NCBI GenBank assembly: GCA_007132145.1
Contig: SLPE01000013.1
Coordinates: 1 to 8,386, forward strand
From: Candidatus Izemoplasma sp.
GTDB taxonomy: Bacteria > Bacillota_I > Bacilli_A > Izemoplasmatales > Izemoplasmataceae
DNA length: 8,386 nt
Direction of reading: 5' to 3'
Shown here: in pieces, positions 1 to 6,497 of the stretch
Numbering within the stretch: position 1 is the first letter of the stretch
Layout: every line of letters starts with the position of its first letter
Translations under genes and position numbers: made by a program
The notes under the pieces: model-generated
The model's database searches: none
Told to the model about the DNA's origin: nothing
Seen by the model: only the letters and a program-made list of their open reading frames with translations

Positions 1-469
1 TCCAGAACACTTGGCCCCTGTCGGTCAACCGTCGTAACGTCTGATCGTCCGAACCCGTGTAGATACGGTCCTGTCCATCGACGACGACGCCGTTGACGGC
101 CGCTTCGTGTCCGTCGTAGACCCAGAGGGTCTCTTGTCCGTCCGCGGAAACCTTGTGGACGGTGCCATCGGCCGAGGCGGTGTAGACATGGCCGTTCTTG
201 GAGACATCGACGCCGTTGACGGGTCCTGTATGTTCTTCATAGACCCAAAGGACGTCTCCGTCGCGGTCGATCTTGTGGACGGTCCCGTCGGCCGAGGCGG
301 TATGGACGTTCCCATCGCGGTCTACGGCGAGGTCGTTGACCGTTTCGTCATGCCCGAAATACACCCACACGGTTCCGGCTTGCGCATCGATCTTATGGAC
401 TTCTCCGGCATCCGTCCCCGCATAAAGGTAGCCGTCAGAATCGATGGTCAACGTGCGAACGATACTGTC
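1..469 (-). repeat. Tandem ~120-bp repeats encoding near-identical beta-propeller blades
   Basis: Three full blade units follow each other at 469-350, 349-230 and 229-107 (120, 120 and 123 bp; 40, 40 and 41 residues), and a fourth incomplete unit runs from 106 off the edge. Conservation is visible at DNA level: the 13-mer CGGCCGAGGCGGT (plus strand) occurs exactly at 169-181 and 289-301 (120 bp apart) and again at 1171-1183 in an earlier blade, and CATAGACCCAA occurs at 238-248, 1099-1109 and 1258-1268. The repeats stay in frame, so they are coding duplications of blades and not an RNA or CRISPR array. The high DNA identity of the two central units suggests recent duplication or gene conversion, while blades around 470-1000 are much more diverged. 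Confidence 0.85.
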
Positions 470-1942
470 TCCTGTGTCGTATTCCCAAGGCGTCGTATCA
501 TCGATCCATGCGATGTCGGCTTCGAAATCGTATTTTTGGATGATGCCGTTTTCGAGACCGAGATACACCATCCCGTCTTGGTCCGTTACGACACTGAATG
601 CGCGGCTCGGGACGTTCGCATAGACGAGACTCGTCTCCTCGGTGATTTCACCGGTTGTCACGCGGTAGGCGAACCCTCCCGTATCGATGGTGTGAAGATT
701 GTTGTTGAAGTCGAATGAAACGCCGATGACTTCAATGACATGCATACCGTAGCGCCATTGCCAGACGGCGTTGGTATCGTAGTGTTCGACCATCCCGCTC
801 TCGAAGCCGAGATAGACGCCTTCGTTCCCGAAATCGATCGCTGTGATCGGATCATCGAGTTCCAAGGTCCAAACGGTTTCTCTACGTTCGTCGAGACGAT
901 GAACGACGGTGTTGTCGACCATGAGGAACGTCGACGTCGAATTTCGATTGAATATCTTTCTCACCGCGCCGTCCACAGTGCTCGTTCCGATGACGTTCCC
1001 GTTATGATCGAGTTGATGGACGCCGCCGTTTTCATCGCCGGAGAAGATTCTCTCCCTATGACCGTAGTGAATGCTTAAAACCGCGCCGTCGTGCCCGTCA
1101 TAGACCCAAAGGGGGCCTTCATTGGCATCGCGTGCGGCGGCGCGAATATCGAACTTGTGGATTTCTCCGTCGGCCGAGGCGGTATAGAAATAGTTTTCTT
1201 CCGATGTCCCCGTTCCGAAAGCGTTCGCAAACGCCATGATGGCGTCCTGGTGTTCGTCATAGACCCAACGTTCCTCGATGTCGCCGGTCGCATTGTTCCG
1301 TGAGTACAACCGTATCGTCCCATCGAGCGAGGCCGTGAATATTTCCGTCGTGCCTTCCATGAAATTGGGTCTTCCGTACACTTGTGTGATCACATCGTCA
1401 TGATCGGTCTCGAACGCGAAGTCGAAACTTTGTGTCGTCAAACGGACATGTCCCGTGACATAATGACGGTTATCGTGTTCCAACGCCAAAAATGTCCGGG
1501 TTCCCGCCGGATTGACGAAATACGTGCTGATGTTGTCGGGGTCGAACAGGTTGTATTCCACATGGTCCGCATCGGTGAAATCGATGATCTGTTCGACCAT
1601 CTCCATGGCCACCGGCAAAAACCCACCGACGATGCTCCCACGATTGTCGGTCCTGTGTACCGAGAGACTGCCGCTGACGGAGTAGACGTATCCGTCCGGG
1701 TCGACGCTCACATCGAGAACGTCTTGCCAATGCCGTTGATAGTTGACGAAGCGGATCTCCCTGCGAGCCGGGTCGTGGTGGTTGAATGTATAGCCTTCGT
1801 AATCTTGTCTCATATAACTGTGATTGTACAAGAAGACGAGATTGAACGCGTTCACGATCGGATAGAACGTGAAAATGACAAGAAGGACGAGCGCCGGAGA
1901 CAAGTACAGCCATGCCTTGAAATTGTGCTTCTCTTCCAACAT
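1..1942 (-). CDS. Probable sugar ABC transporter permease carrying a giant WD40/PQQ-like beta-propeller insert (C-terminus outside window)
   Basis: Read from the ATG at 1942, the frame stays open for 647 codons and leaves the window at base 1 without a stop. Residues 10-39 are a hydrophobic segment with the pattern WLYLSPALVLLVIFTFYP, typical of the first helix of MalF/UgpA-family permeases. After a short stretch containing FVNYQRHWQD (65-74), which resembles the F-G-x-x-NY loop motif of these permeases, the protein becomes beta-propeller blades to the end. Blades have a GH...VNGV..DGxVYTASADGTVHK.D.DG..LWVY pattern; clear ones lie at 492-531, 532-571, 572-612 and 613-647, with more diverged ones from about 75. 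The ATG lies 2 nt after the stop of a MalK-type ATPase gene, with a GGAGAG ribosome site (1959-1954) inside that gene, so the two are co-transcribed. Seen: one helix plus propeller. Inferred: the remaining permease helices and EAA loop lie beyond base 1. Alternative: a membrane-anchored extracellular propeller that is not a permease. Confidence 0.78.
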   Translation of the reverse strand, partial: MLEEKHNFKAWLYLSPALVLLVIFTFYPIVNAFNLVFLYNHSYMRQDYEGYTFNHHDPARREIRFVNYQRHWQDVLDVSVDPDGYVYSVSGSLSVHRTDNRGSIVGGFLPVAMEMVEQIIDFTDADHVEYNLFDPDNISTYFVNPAGTRTFLALEHDNRHYVTGHVRLTTQSFDFAFETDHDDVITQVYGRPNFMEGTTEIFTASLDGTIRLYSRNNATGDIEERWVYDEHQDAIMAFANAFGTGTSEENYFYTASADGEIHKFDIRAAARDANEGPLWVYDGHDGAVLSIHYGHRERIFSGDENGGVHQLDHNGNVIGTSTVDGAVRKIFNRNSTSTFLMVDNTVVHRLDERRETVWTLELDDPITAIDFGNEGVYLGFESGMVEHYDTNAVWQWRYGMHVIEVIGVSFDFNNNLHTIDTGGFAYRVTTGEITEETSLVYANVPSRAFSVVTDQDGMVYLGLENGIIQKYDFEADIAWIDDTTPWEYDTGDSIVRTLTIDSDGYLYAGTDAGEVHKIDAQAGTVWVYFGHDETVNDLAVDRDGNVHTASADGTVHKIDRDGDVLWVYEEHTGPVNGVDVSKNGHVYTASADGTVHKVSADGQETLWVYDGHEAAVNGVVVDGQDRIYTGSDDQTLRRLTDRGQVFW

Positions 1943-1944
1943 GG

Positions 1945-3120
1945 CTAGAGAATCTCTCCGGATGCTTTGTCGAACACGAACATCTTGTGCGGTTTCACAT
2001 CAAGCGCGATCTTGTCTCCGGGCTGGATGCGCAAATCGGCATCGACAATCGCGCGGAACCACTCTTCCTCATGCGGATGTTTGATGATAAGCGTCGTGTC
2101 GCGACCGATCGTTTCGACGTACTCGACCTCGACGTTGAAATCGGATGTCTTGACGACATTGAACCCTTCGGGGCGGATACCGATGATGACGTCTTGATCG
2201 GCTGCCTTCGACTTGCCGAGTTCGGCGTCGCCGAACAGGACTTTTCCCTTTTTGACGCTTCCGTCGAAAAGGTTGATCGGCGGGCTACCGAGGAATTTTG
2301 CGACGAAGAGGTTCGCGGGATCGTCGTAGACATCTTGCGGTGCGCCCATCTGTTGCATGACGCCTTCTTGCATGACGACGATTTCGTCGCTGATGCTCAT
2401 CGCTTCTTCTTGGTCGTGGGTGACGAAGATCGTCGTGATGCCCGTCTCGCGTTGAATACGCTTGATTTCCTCGCGCGTTTGCAGGCGAAGGCGCGCATCG
2501 AGATTCGAAAGCGGCTCATCGAGCAAGAGGACACGCGGTTCCTTGACGAGCGCGCGGGCGATCGCTACGCGCTGTTGCTGTCCGCCGGAGAGTTGCACGG
2601 GCTTACGCTCCATCAGATGTCCGATGCCGACGAGGTCGGCGTATTGTTGGGCCTTTTCCAACGCCTCTTTTTTCGGGCGTTTCAAGTTTTCAAGCGGGAA
2701 CATGATGTTCTGCTTGACCGTCATATGCGGATAAAGCGCATAGTTTTGAAAAACGAGTCCGATGCCGCGGTCTTCCGGTGGAATGTTCGTCACATCGGTA
2801 TTGCCGAAGCGAATCCGCCCTTGTGTCGGGCGGAGCAGACCGCAGATCATGTAGAGCGTCGTCGATTTCCCGCAGCCCGATGGTCCGAGAAGACCGATCA
2901 ATTTCCCTGCCGGTATGGTGATGTCGAGTTCTTTGACGGCGACGGTCTCTTCTTTGTTTTTCGCCTGGAAGACCTTCGTCAGTTTTTCGAGCGTGATTTC
3001 GATGGTATCGAGATGTTTCAGCTTCTTTGTTCGCACCCTCGGTCGTGTTTCTTCTTGACCTTCCTCGATCGTCTCGACGTCCGTTGTTTCTTCAGGCGTG
3101 GGTTGCTTGTCTTTCGCCAT
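1945..3120 (-). CDS. ABC transporter ATP-binding protein, MalK/UgpC/MsmX type (carbohydrate import)
   Basis: A 391-aa ATPase that would power sugar import as a dimer on the cytoplasmic face of the membrane. Visible motifs in order: Walker A GPSGCGKST (79-87), Q-loop VFQNYALYPH with Gln125, signature LSGGQQQR (177-184), Walker B VLLLDEP (197-203) and the H-loop His235 in FVTHDQEEA. After about residue 285 comes the C-terminal OB-like regulatory domain of the MalK group, including GIRPEGF (314-320). The ATP-binding domain starts unusually late: residues 1-38 are a charged, acidic then basic extension that most family members lack. The start is supported by an AGGGGAG ribosome site 7-8 nt upstream of the ATG. 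The gene is first in an operon with the propeller-bearing permease, 2 nt apart, which marks it as that transporter's own ATPase and not an orphan shared one. The exact sugar cannot be told from the sequence. Confidence 0.95.
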   Translation of the reverse strand: MAKDKQPTPEETTDVETIEEGQEETRPRVRTKKLKHLDTIEITLEKLTKVFQAKNKEETVAVKELDITIPAGKLIGLLGPSGCGKSTTLYMICGLLRPTQGRIRFGNTDVTNIPPEDRGIGLVFQNYALYPHMTVKQNIMFPLENLKRPKKEALEKAQQYADLVGIGHLMERKPVQLSGGQQQRVAIARALVKEPRVLLLDEPLSNLDARLRLQTREEIKRIQRETGITTIFVTHDQEEAMSISDEIVVMQEGVMQQMGAPQDVYDDPANLFVAKFLGSPPINLFDGSVKKGKVLFGDAELGKSKAADQDVIIGIRPEGFNVVKTSDFNVEVEYVETIGRDTTLIIKHPHEEEWFRAIVDADLRIQPGDKIALDVKPHKMFVFDKASGEIL

Positions 3121-3164
3121 AAGGTATCTCCCCTGTGCATTGTGATATATGCCTTAAAACAAGA

Positions 3165-3177
3165 CATGCGCATGCGC
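3165..3177. promoter_or_regulatory. Overlapping palindromes upstream of the ABC operon (possible operator)
   Basis: The 95 bp between the terminator at 3216 and the ATPase start at 3120 contain two overlapping perfect 10-bp palindromes, CATGCGCATG (3165-3174) and GCGCATGCGC (3168-3177). They lie about 45-57 bp upstream of the start codon, where an operator for a sugar-responsive repressor could sit. I could not find a convincing -35/-10 pair here; CATATATC near 3143-3150 is only a weak -10 candidate. Short GC palindromes arise by chance, so this is a tentative call. Confidence 0.2.
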
Positions 3178-3215
3178 TCGCCGAACGGGCGGCGGCATCA
3201 TGCAAGTTCATGAGC

Positions 3216-3240
3216 AAAAAAAGGTTGAGTGGTCTCAACC
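3216..3240 (-). terminator. Rho-independent terminator after the 87-aa membrane protein gene
   Basis: On the minus strand GGTTGAG, a 4-nt loop and CTCAACC form a perfect 7-bp stem (3240-3223), followed directly by seven T residues (3222-3216). The stem begins 2 nt after the TGA stop at 3245-3243. It ends the upstream transcription unit and separates it from the ABC transporter operon, which therefore needs its own promoter. Confidence 0.92.
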
Positions 3241-3242
3241 GG

Positions 3243-3506
3243 TCAAAGGATGAAAGTTGTGACAACGATGTAGATGCCCGCGAGAACTGCGACGACGATG
3301 ATGAGTTTCGTCAACTTCCGGATCAAAGAGAAAAGTCCGAGAATGATGACGACGACCGCCAACAGCGCGAGACCCAATTGCTCGAACCATCTCAGACTCT
3401 CGATGAAATCGAACACGATTTGCAACCATTCACCGAGCGGAATCCTGTCTTCGAGCCATTCGGACGCGGTATCGAGCCAAGAAAGGAAAAAAAAGCCGTT
3501 CCACAT
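3243..3506 (-). CDS. Small membrane protein of unknown function, 87 aa
   Basis: I do not recognise a family. The protein has an N-terminal part rich in Trp, Phe and acidic residues (1-40), which could form amphipathic helices lying on the membrane, then two hydrophobic helices at about 42-62 and 66-85 separated by a short basic turn (IRKLTK), and ends right after the second helix. The basic turn suggests the loop is cytoplasmic with both termini outside, but that is inference. An AAGGAG ribosome site 9 nt before the ATG supports the start. The gene forms its own unit, with an extended -10 promoter about 60 bp upstream and a strong terminator touching its stop codon. It is not coupled to recR upstream or to the ABC operon downstream. 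It is likely a real expressed gene in view of these signals. Confidence 0.8.
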   Translation of the reverse strand: MWNGFFFLSWLDTASEWLEDRIPLGEWLQIVFDFIESLRWFEQLGLALLAVVVIILGLFSLIRKLTKLIIVVAVLAGIYIVVTTFIL

Positions 3507-3564
3507 GTTCCTACACTCCTTACTATTGATTTATGGGCGGATTGTTCTGAGTCGTTTCCAGTTT

Positions 3565-3573
3565 ATTATAACA
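3565..3573 (-). promoter_or_regulatory. Extended -10 promoter for the 87-aa membrane protein gene
   Basis: Minus-strand TGTTATAAT (3573-3565) is a perfect TATAAT with the TG extension expected of a sigma-A extended -10 promoter. It lies in the AT-rich 119-bp gap between recR and the small membrane gene. No good -35 is present at 16-18 bp, which is usual for extended -10 promoters. The predicted transcript start is near 3558, giving a leader of about 50 nt. Confidence 0.7.
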
Positions 3574-3625
3574 AAAATATCATGTTTTCACATACCCTAT
3601 TTTCGACAATCGGTTTTTTTCTAAA

Positions 3626-4225
3626 TTAGTACTTCTTTCTCCCCTCCAACGCCTTCGCGAGTGTCAAGGCGTCGGCATAGCCGATGTTGCCTCCCGCCGG
3701 CATGCCGTAAGCGATCCGGGTCACGAGCAGTCCGCTGTTTTCGAGCAGTCGGTCGATGTACATCGCCGTCGTCTCGCCTTCTTCACTGAAGTTCATCGCC
3801 AAGATGACTTCTTCGACATCGGGATCCTTGAGACGTTCCAACAACGCTTTCAAATTCAAGTCTTCGGGCCCGACGCCGTCCGAAGGGGAGATGACACCGT
3901 TCAACACATGGTACAACCCGTCGTGTATGGCGCTCTTCTCGATGACGATGGCGTCTTTACTTTCTTCGACGACGAGAATTTTTCGTCGTTCCCTATCCGG
4001 GTTCTTGCAAATGTCACATGTCGTCTTGTCGGTCAAAAAACCGCATGTGACGCACGGTTTCACATCGTCGACGGCTCGCCGCAAGGCGGTGCCGAAGTCG
4101 GTCGCCGTCTCGGCGTCGACGTGATGAACGACATGGAAAGCGTAGCGTTCCGCGGTTTTCCGTCCGATGCCGGGAAAGCGCATGAAGTGTTCAATCAAGC
4201 GTTCAATCGCCGCAGGATAGCGCAT
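3626..4225 (-). CDS. recR: Recombination mediator protein RecR
   Basis: A 199-aa protein, the normal family length. With RecF/RecO, RecR helps load RecA onto SSB-coated gaps during recombinational repair and forms a DNA-clamping ring. Visible order: helix-hairpin-helix with FPGIGRKTAERYAF (17-30); a four-cysteine zinc site Cys58, Cys61, Cys70, Cys73; a Toprim domain from about 82 (ILVVEESKD) through LAMNFSEEGETTAMYI (142-157); and the C-terminal YGMPAGGNIGYADALTLAKALEGRK segment (about 173-197). Compared with the usual LATNPxxEGEATA and GLPVGGDLEYADE, several residues differ (MNFSEEGETTA, GMPAGGNIGYADA), but the key Glu-Gly-Glu is kept. The gene is last in the dnaX operon, 1 nt after the ybaB stop (TGA-G-ATG), the classic bacterial order. 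Confidence 0.97.
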   Translation of the reverse strand: MRYPAAIERLIEHFMRFPGIGRKTAERYAFHVVHHVDAETATDFGTALRRAVDDVKPCVTCGFLTDKTTCDICKNPDRERRKILVVEESKDAIVIEKSAIHDGLYHVLNGVISPSDGVGPEDLNLKALLERLKDPDVEEVILAMNFSEEGETTAMYIDRLLENSGLLVTRIAYGMPAGGNIGYADALTLAKALEGRKKY

Positions 4226-4226
4226 C

Positions 4227-4532
4227 TCAAAGACCCGGGATGTTCAATCCTTGGGAAAATTGTCCCATGGTCGCTTTCGTCTCTTCGTCGATCTTGCCGA
4301 TACAGTCGTTGACGGCGGCGACGACGATGTCTTGAACCATTTCGAGGTCTTCGGGAAAGTTGAAGGCGTCGGGATCGATGGTGAGCCGTTTCATCTCTTT
4401 GGCGCCGGTGAACTCGACTTCGACGGCTTTTCCGCCGGCGGTGCCGTAGAAAATCGACGCTTCAAGCTCCTTTTGTGCCTGAAGCATGTCCTTTTGCATT
4501 TGTTGGAGACGTTTCAACATATTGGCGTTCAT
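4227..4532 (-). CDS. ybaB: YbaB/EbfC family nucleoid-associated DNA-binding protein
   Basis: A 101-aa protein of typical family length. YbaB/EbfC proteins form dimers with a tweezer shape that bind DNA and help organise the nucleoid, with a suggested link to recombination through the conserved neighbour recR. The sequence shows the N-terminal helix rich in Met, Gln and Lys (MLKRLQQMQKDMLQAQKELE), the central AGGKAVEVEFTG strand region (32-43), the ITIDPDAF-like stretch (51-57), a long C-terminal helix and the closing GLNIPGL motif. An AAGGAG site overlapping the end of dnaX, 10 nt upstream, supports the start. It sits between dnaX (3-nt gap) and recR (1-nt gap), and translation is probably coupled to both. 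Confidence 0.96.
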   Translation of the reverse strand: MNANMLKRLQQMQKDMLQAQKELEASIFYGTAGGKAVEVEFTGAKEMKRLTIDPDAFNFPEDLEMVQDIVVAAVNDCIGKIDEETKATMGQFSQGLNIPGL

Positions 4533-4535
4533 ACG

Positions 4536-6494
4536 TCATTCTCCTTCTTTCTTGATTTTGACGACGTCGCCGAACAGGTCGCGGGCTTCTTTCGCCCCCG
4601 GGGATTCGACATCTTCGAAGTCGTCTTCCTCTTTGGGAATCTCTTTCAGCTTTCCGTGCTTGATCGGGTTCAGACTGATGAATGCCTCGTCGTCGGAACG
4701 TTCGCGGAACTTCTTGATGAATTCGCCTGAAACGGTTTTCCAGACATCTTCGGGAAGTGCCATGAACATCATCTTCCGACGGTAGTACCTTTCAAGCAAA
4801 GCGAGGATTTTCGGTTTCACGTCCGGGCTCATCAGCCGGTTGCACATCGGCGCGCTTTCATAGGTCACGATGACCATGGCTCCGTTGGTGGCCACAAGCG
4901 TCCCTTCGGTAATCATCTTGGCGTATTTCAAGGCGTCTCCTTCGGTGAAACGCTCGATGTCGAACCACTTCTTGACCATGTCGATCTTGACTTCGCGATC
5001 CGCGGTGTTGAGCACGTCTTCGATGTAACGGATGTCGAACGTGTTGTAATCCTTGCCTGCGTGTTTTTCATAGAGTGCCGTGAAAGCATCTGTTTGCGAA
5101 GGCGTGGATGCAGGCGACACTGCATTCGTTTCCTTCTTCACACTTTCGTCCCGCTCCGTCGGAGTGTCCTTGGATTGCGGAGACGAAAGAAGCTCTCCTT
5201 CGTCCTCTTCCTTCTCTTCCGATGAATTCTCAACGGCGGTCGTTTCTTCTTCATCCGCCTGTTCTTCGCGGGTCGTGACTTTCCCGAAATCCCCGAATGT
5301 CGACCCGTCGTCCTCTCCTGAAGAAGCAGTGGCGCGTTCCCATTCGGTCGCCAGCTGCTCGATACGTCTTTCCATCGCGGTGAGTCGCTCGAGGGCGAGA
5401 ATGTCTTTCTTCATGTCTTCATCGACCATCTTGACGAAGGCGAATTCCGTATACAGTTTCGCATTGCCCGCATAACGTGTCTTTTGCAAGGCGTCATGCA
5501 AGATGTCGATGTAGTGGAAGACCTTCGGGACATCGAGACGTTCGACCAGGAATTCGAACGTTCCCCCGCGATGGTGCAAGAGATGTTCATCATCGCCGGC
5601 GCCACTTTTGACCATCAGACAATCCCGGTAGAAGACGATCATGTCATCGAGCAACCGGACCGTCTCTTTTCCCGCTTCGATGAGTTCTTCCAACACGGAG
5701 ACGGCTTGTGCGGCGTCGGCGGCCTCGATCGCCTCCGCGATCCGCGCGATGTCGTCTTCGCGGATCGAGCCACGGATGGCGTGCACATCCTCGGTGCCGA
5801 TCGTCCCTTCCGCGTAGGAGACGACCTGGTCTAGCAGACTGATCGCATCACGCATGCCGCCTTCGGCGCTTTCGCAGATGAGATGGATTGCGGCGTCGTC
5901 GATGTCGATGCTTTCCTTTTCAATGATTTCTTCGAGTTTCGCGCGCATCTCCTTCATGCCGATGCCGCGGAAATCGAAACGTTGACAACGTGAGTGGATG
6001 GTCGGAGGAATCTTGTGCGGTTCCGTGGTCGCCAAAATGAAAATGACGTGCTTCGGCGGTTCTTCGAGCGTCTTCAAGAGCGCGTTGAAGGCCCCTACCG
6101 ACAACATGTGAACCTCATCGACGATATAGACTTTATATGTCCCGACACCGGGAAGGTATTTGACTTTATCGCGGATTTCCCGTATTTCGTCGACGCCGTT
6201 GTTGCTGGCGGCATCGATTTCAAGGACGTCGTTGATGACATTTCCGTCAATCCCTTTGCAGATGTCGCAAACGTTGCAAGGGTTGGCCACCGGCGCGTTT
6301 TCGCAATTGACCGCTTTGGCGATGATTTTCGCGATGCTCGTCTTGCCGGTCCCGCGTGGCCCGCTGAACAAATACGCATGCGCGATCTTTTCGTTCATCA
6401 AGGCGTTCTTGAACGTCTTCGTGATATGTTCTTGACCGGCGACTTCATCGAAATCTTTCGGTCTGTACGTGCGGTAGAGCGCTTGATAGGCCAT
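4536..6494 (-). CDS. dnaX: DNA polymerase III subunit tau (gamma/tau), DnaX
   Basis: A 652-aa clamp-loader ATPase that opens and loads the beta sliding clamp and tethers polymerase III at the replication fork. The N-terminal MAYQALYRTYRP is canonical. Motifs in order: Walker A GPRGTGKTS (45-53), zinc-binding Cys64, Cys73, Cys76, Cys79, Walker B VYIVDEVHML (122-131), sensor 1 ILATTEPHKIPPTIHSR (153-169) ending in the arginine finger Arg169, and sensor 2 GGMRDAISLLDQ (212-223). Residues about 385-470 are an acidic, Ser/Thr/Glu-rich disordered linker, followed by the C-terminal tau-specific domain expected to contact polymerase. I saw no A-AAA-AAG slippery site in the linker, so production of a short gamma form by frameshifting is not supported. 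An AGGAGG site lies about 8 nt upstream of the ATG. The stop of the preceding membrane gene is 3 nt from the start. Confidence 0.97.
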   Translation of the reverse strand: MAYQALYRTYRPKDFDEVAGQEHITKTFKNALMNEKIAHAYLFSGPRGTGKTSIAKIIAKAVNCENAPVANPCNVCDICKGIDGNVINDVLEIDAASNNGVDEIREIRDKVKYLPGVGTYKVYIVDEVHMLSVGAFNALLKTLEEPPKHVIFILATTEPHKIPPTIHSRCQRFDFRGIGMKEMRAKLEEIIEKESIDIDDAAIHLICESAEGGMRDAISLLDQVVSYAEGTIGTEDVHAIRGSIREDDIARIAEAIEAADAAQAVSVLEELIEAGKETVRLLDDMIVFYRDCLMVKSGAGDDEHLLHHRGGTFEFLVERLDVPKVFHYIDILHDALQKTRYAGNAKLYTEFAFVKMVDEDMKKDILALERLTAMERRIEQLATEWERATASSGEDDGSTFGDFGKVTTREEQADEEETTAVENSSEEKEEDEGELLSSPQSKDTPTERDESVKKETNAVSPASTPSQTDAFTALYEKHAGKDYNTFDIRYIEDVLNTADREVKIDMVKKWFDIERFTEGDALKYAKMITEGTLVATNGAMVIVTYESAPMCNRLMSPDVKPKILALLERYYRRKMMFMALPEDVWKTVSGEFIKKFRERSDDEAFISLNPIKHGKLKEIPKEEDDFEDVESPGAKEARDLFGDVVKIKKEGE

Positions 6495-6497
6495 CTC

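Noticed and set aside
107..469. Regularly spaced repeats considered as a CRISPR-like array
   Set aside because: Units are 120-123 bp, stay in frame and encode propeller blades; there are no short identical repeats with unique spacers.
1470..1913. A 147-codon minus-strand open frame in another frame of the propeller gene
   Set aside because: It overlaps the true frame, which carries the permease helix and blades; its product is Arg-rich and has no domain pattern.
107..1948. Several plus-strand open frames (107-718, 740-1078, 1382-1948) opposite the propeller gene
   Set aside because: They are the antisense of an unbroken 647-codon minus-strand frame with regular blade repeats; the repeated VDGxxGRGGxD peptides only mirror the repeated blade DNA.
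1947..1957. Small inverted repeat AGAGAATCTCT at the ATPase/permease junction as an RNA hairpin hiding the permease ribosome site
   Set aside because: The stem is only four to five A/G-C/T pairs with almost no loop, too weak to call a regulatory structure.
1987..3213. A 408-codon open frame on the plus strand opposite the ABC ATPase gene
   Set aside because: It is fully antisense to a gene with all ABC ATPase motifs, its product has no recognisable domain, and such frames are expected when codons often end in C or G.
3600..3625. CGACAATCGG followed by seven T residues on the plus strand as a terminator
   Set aside because: The stem is only about 3-4 bp and no plus-strand gene ends here; no convincing terminator was seen for recR on the minus strand either.
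4900..5350. Programmed frameshift site in dnaX producing a gamma subunit
   Set aside because: No A-AAA-AAG type slippery heptamer was found in or near the acidic linker.
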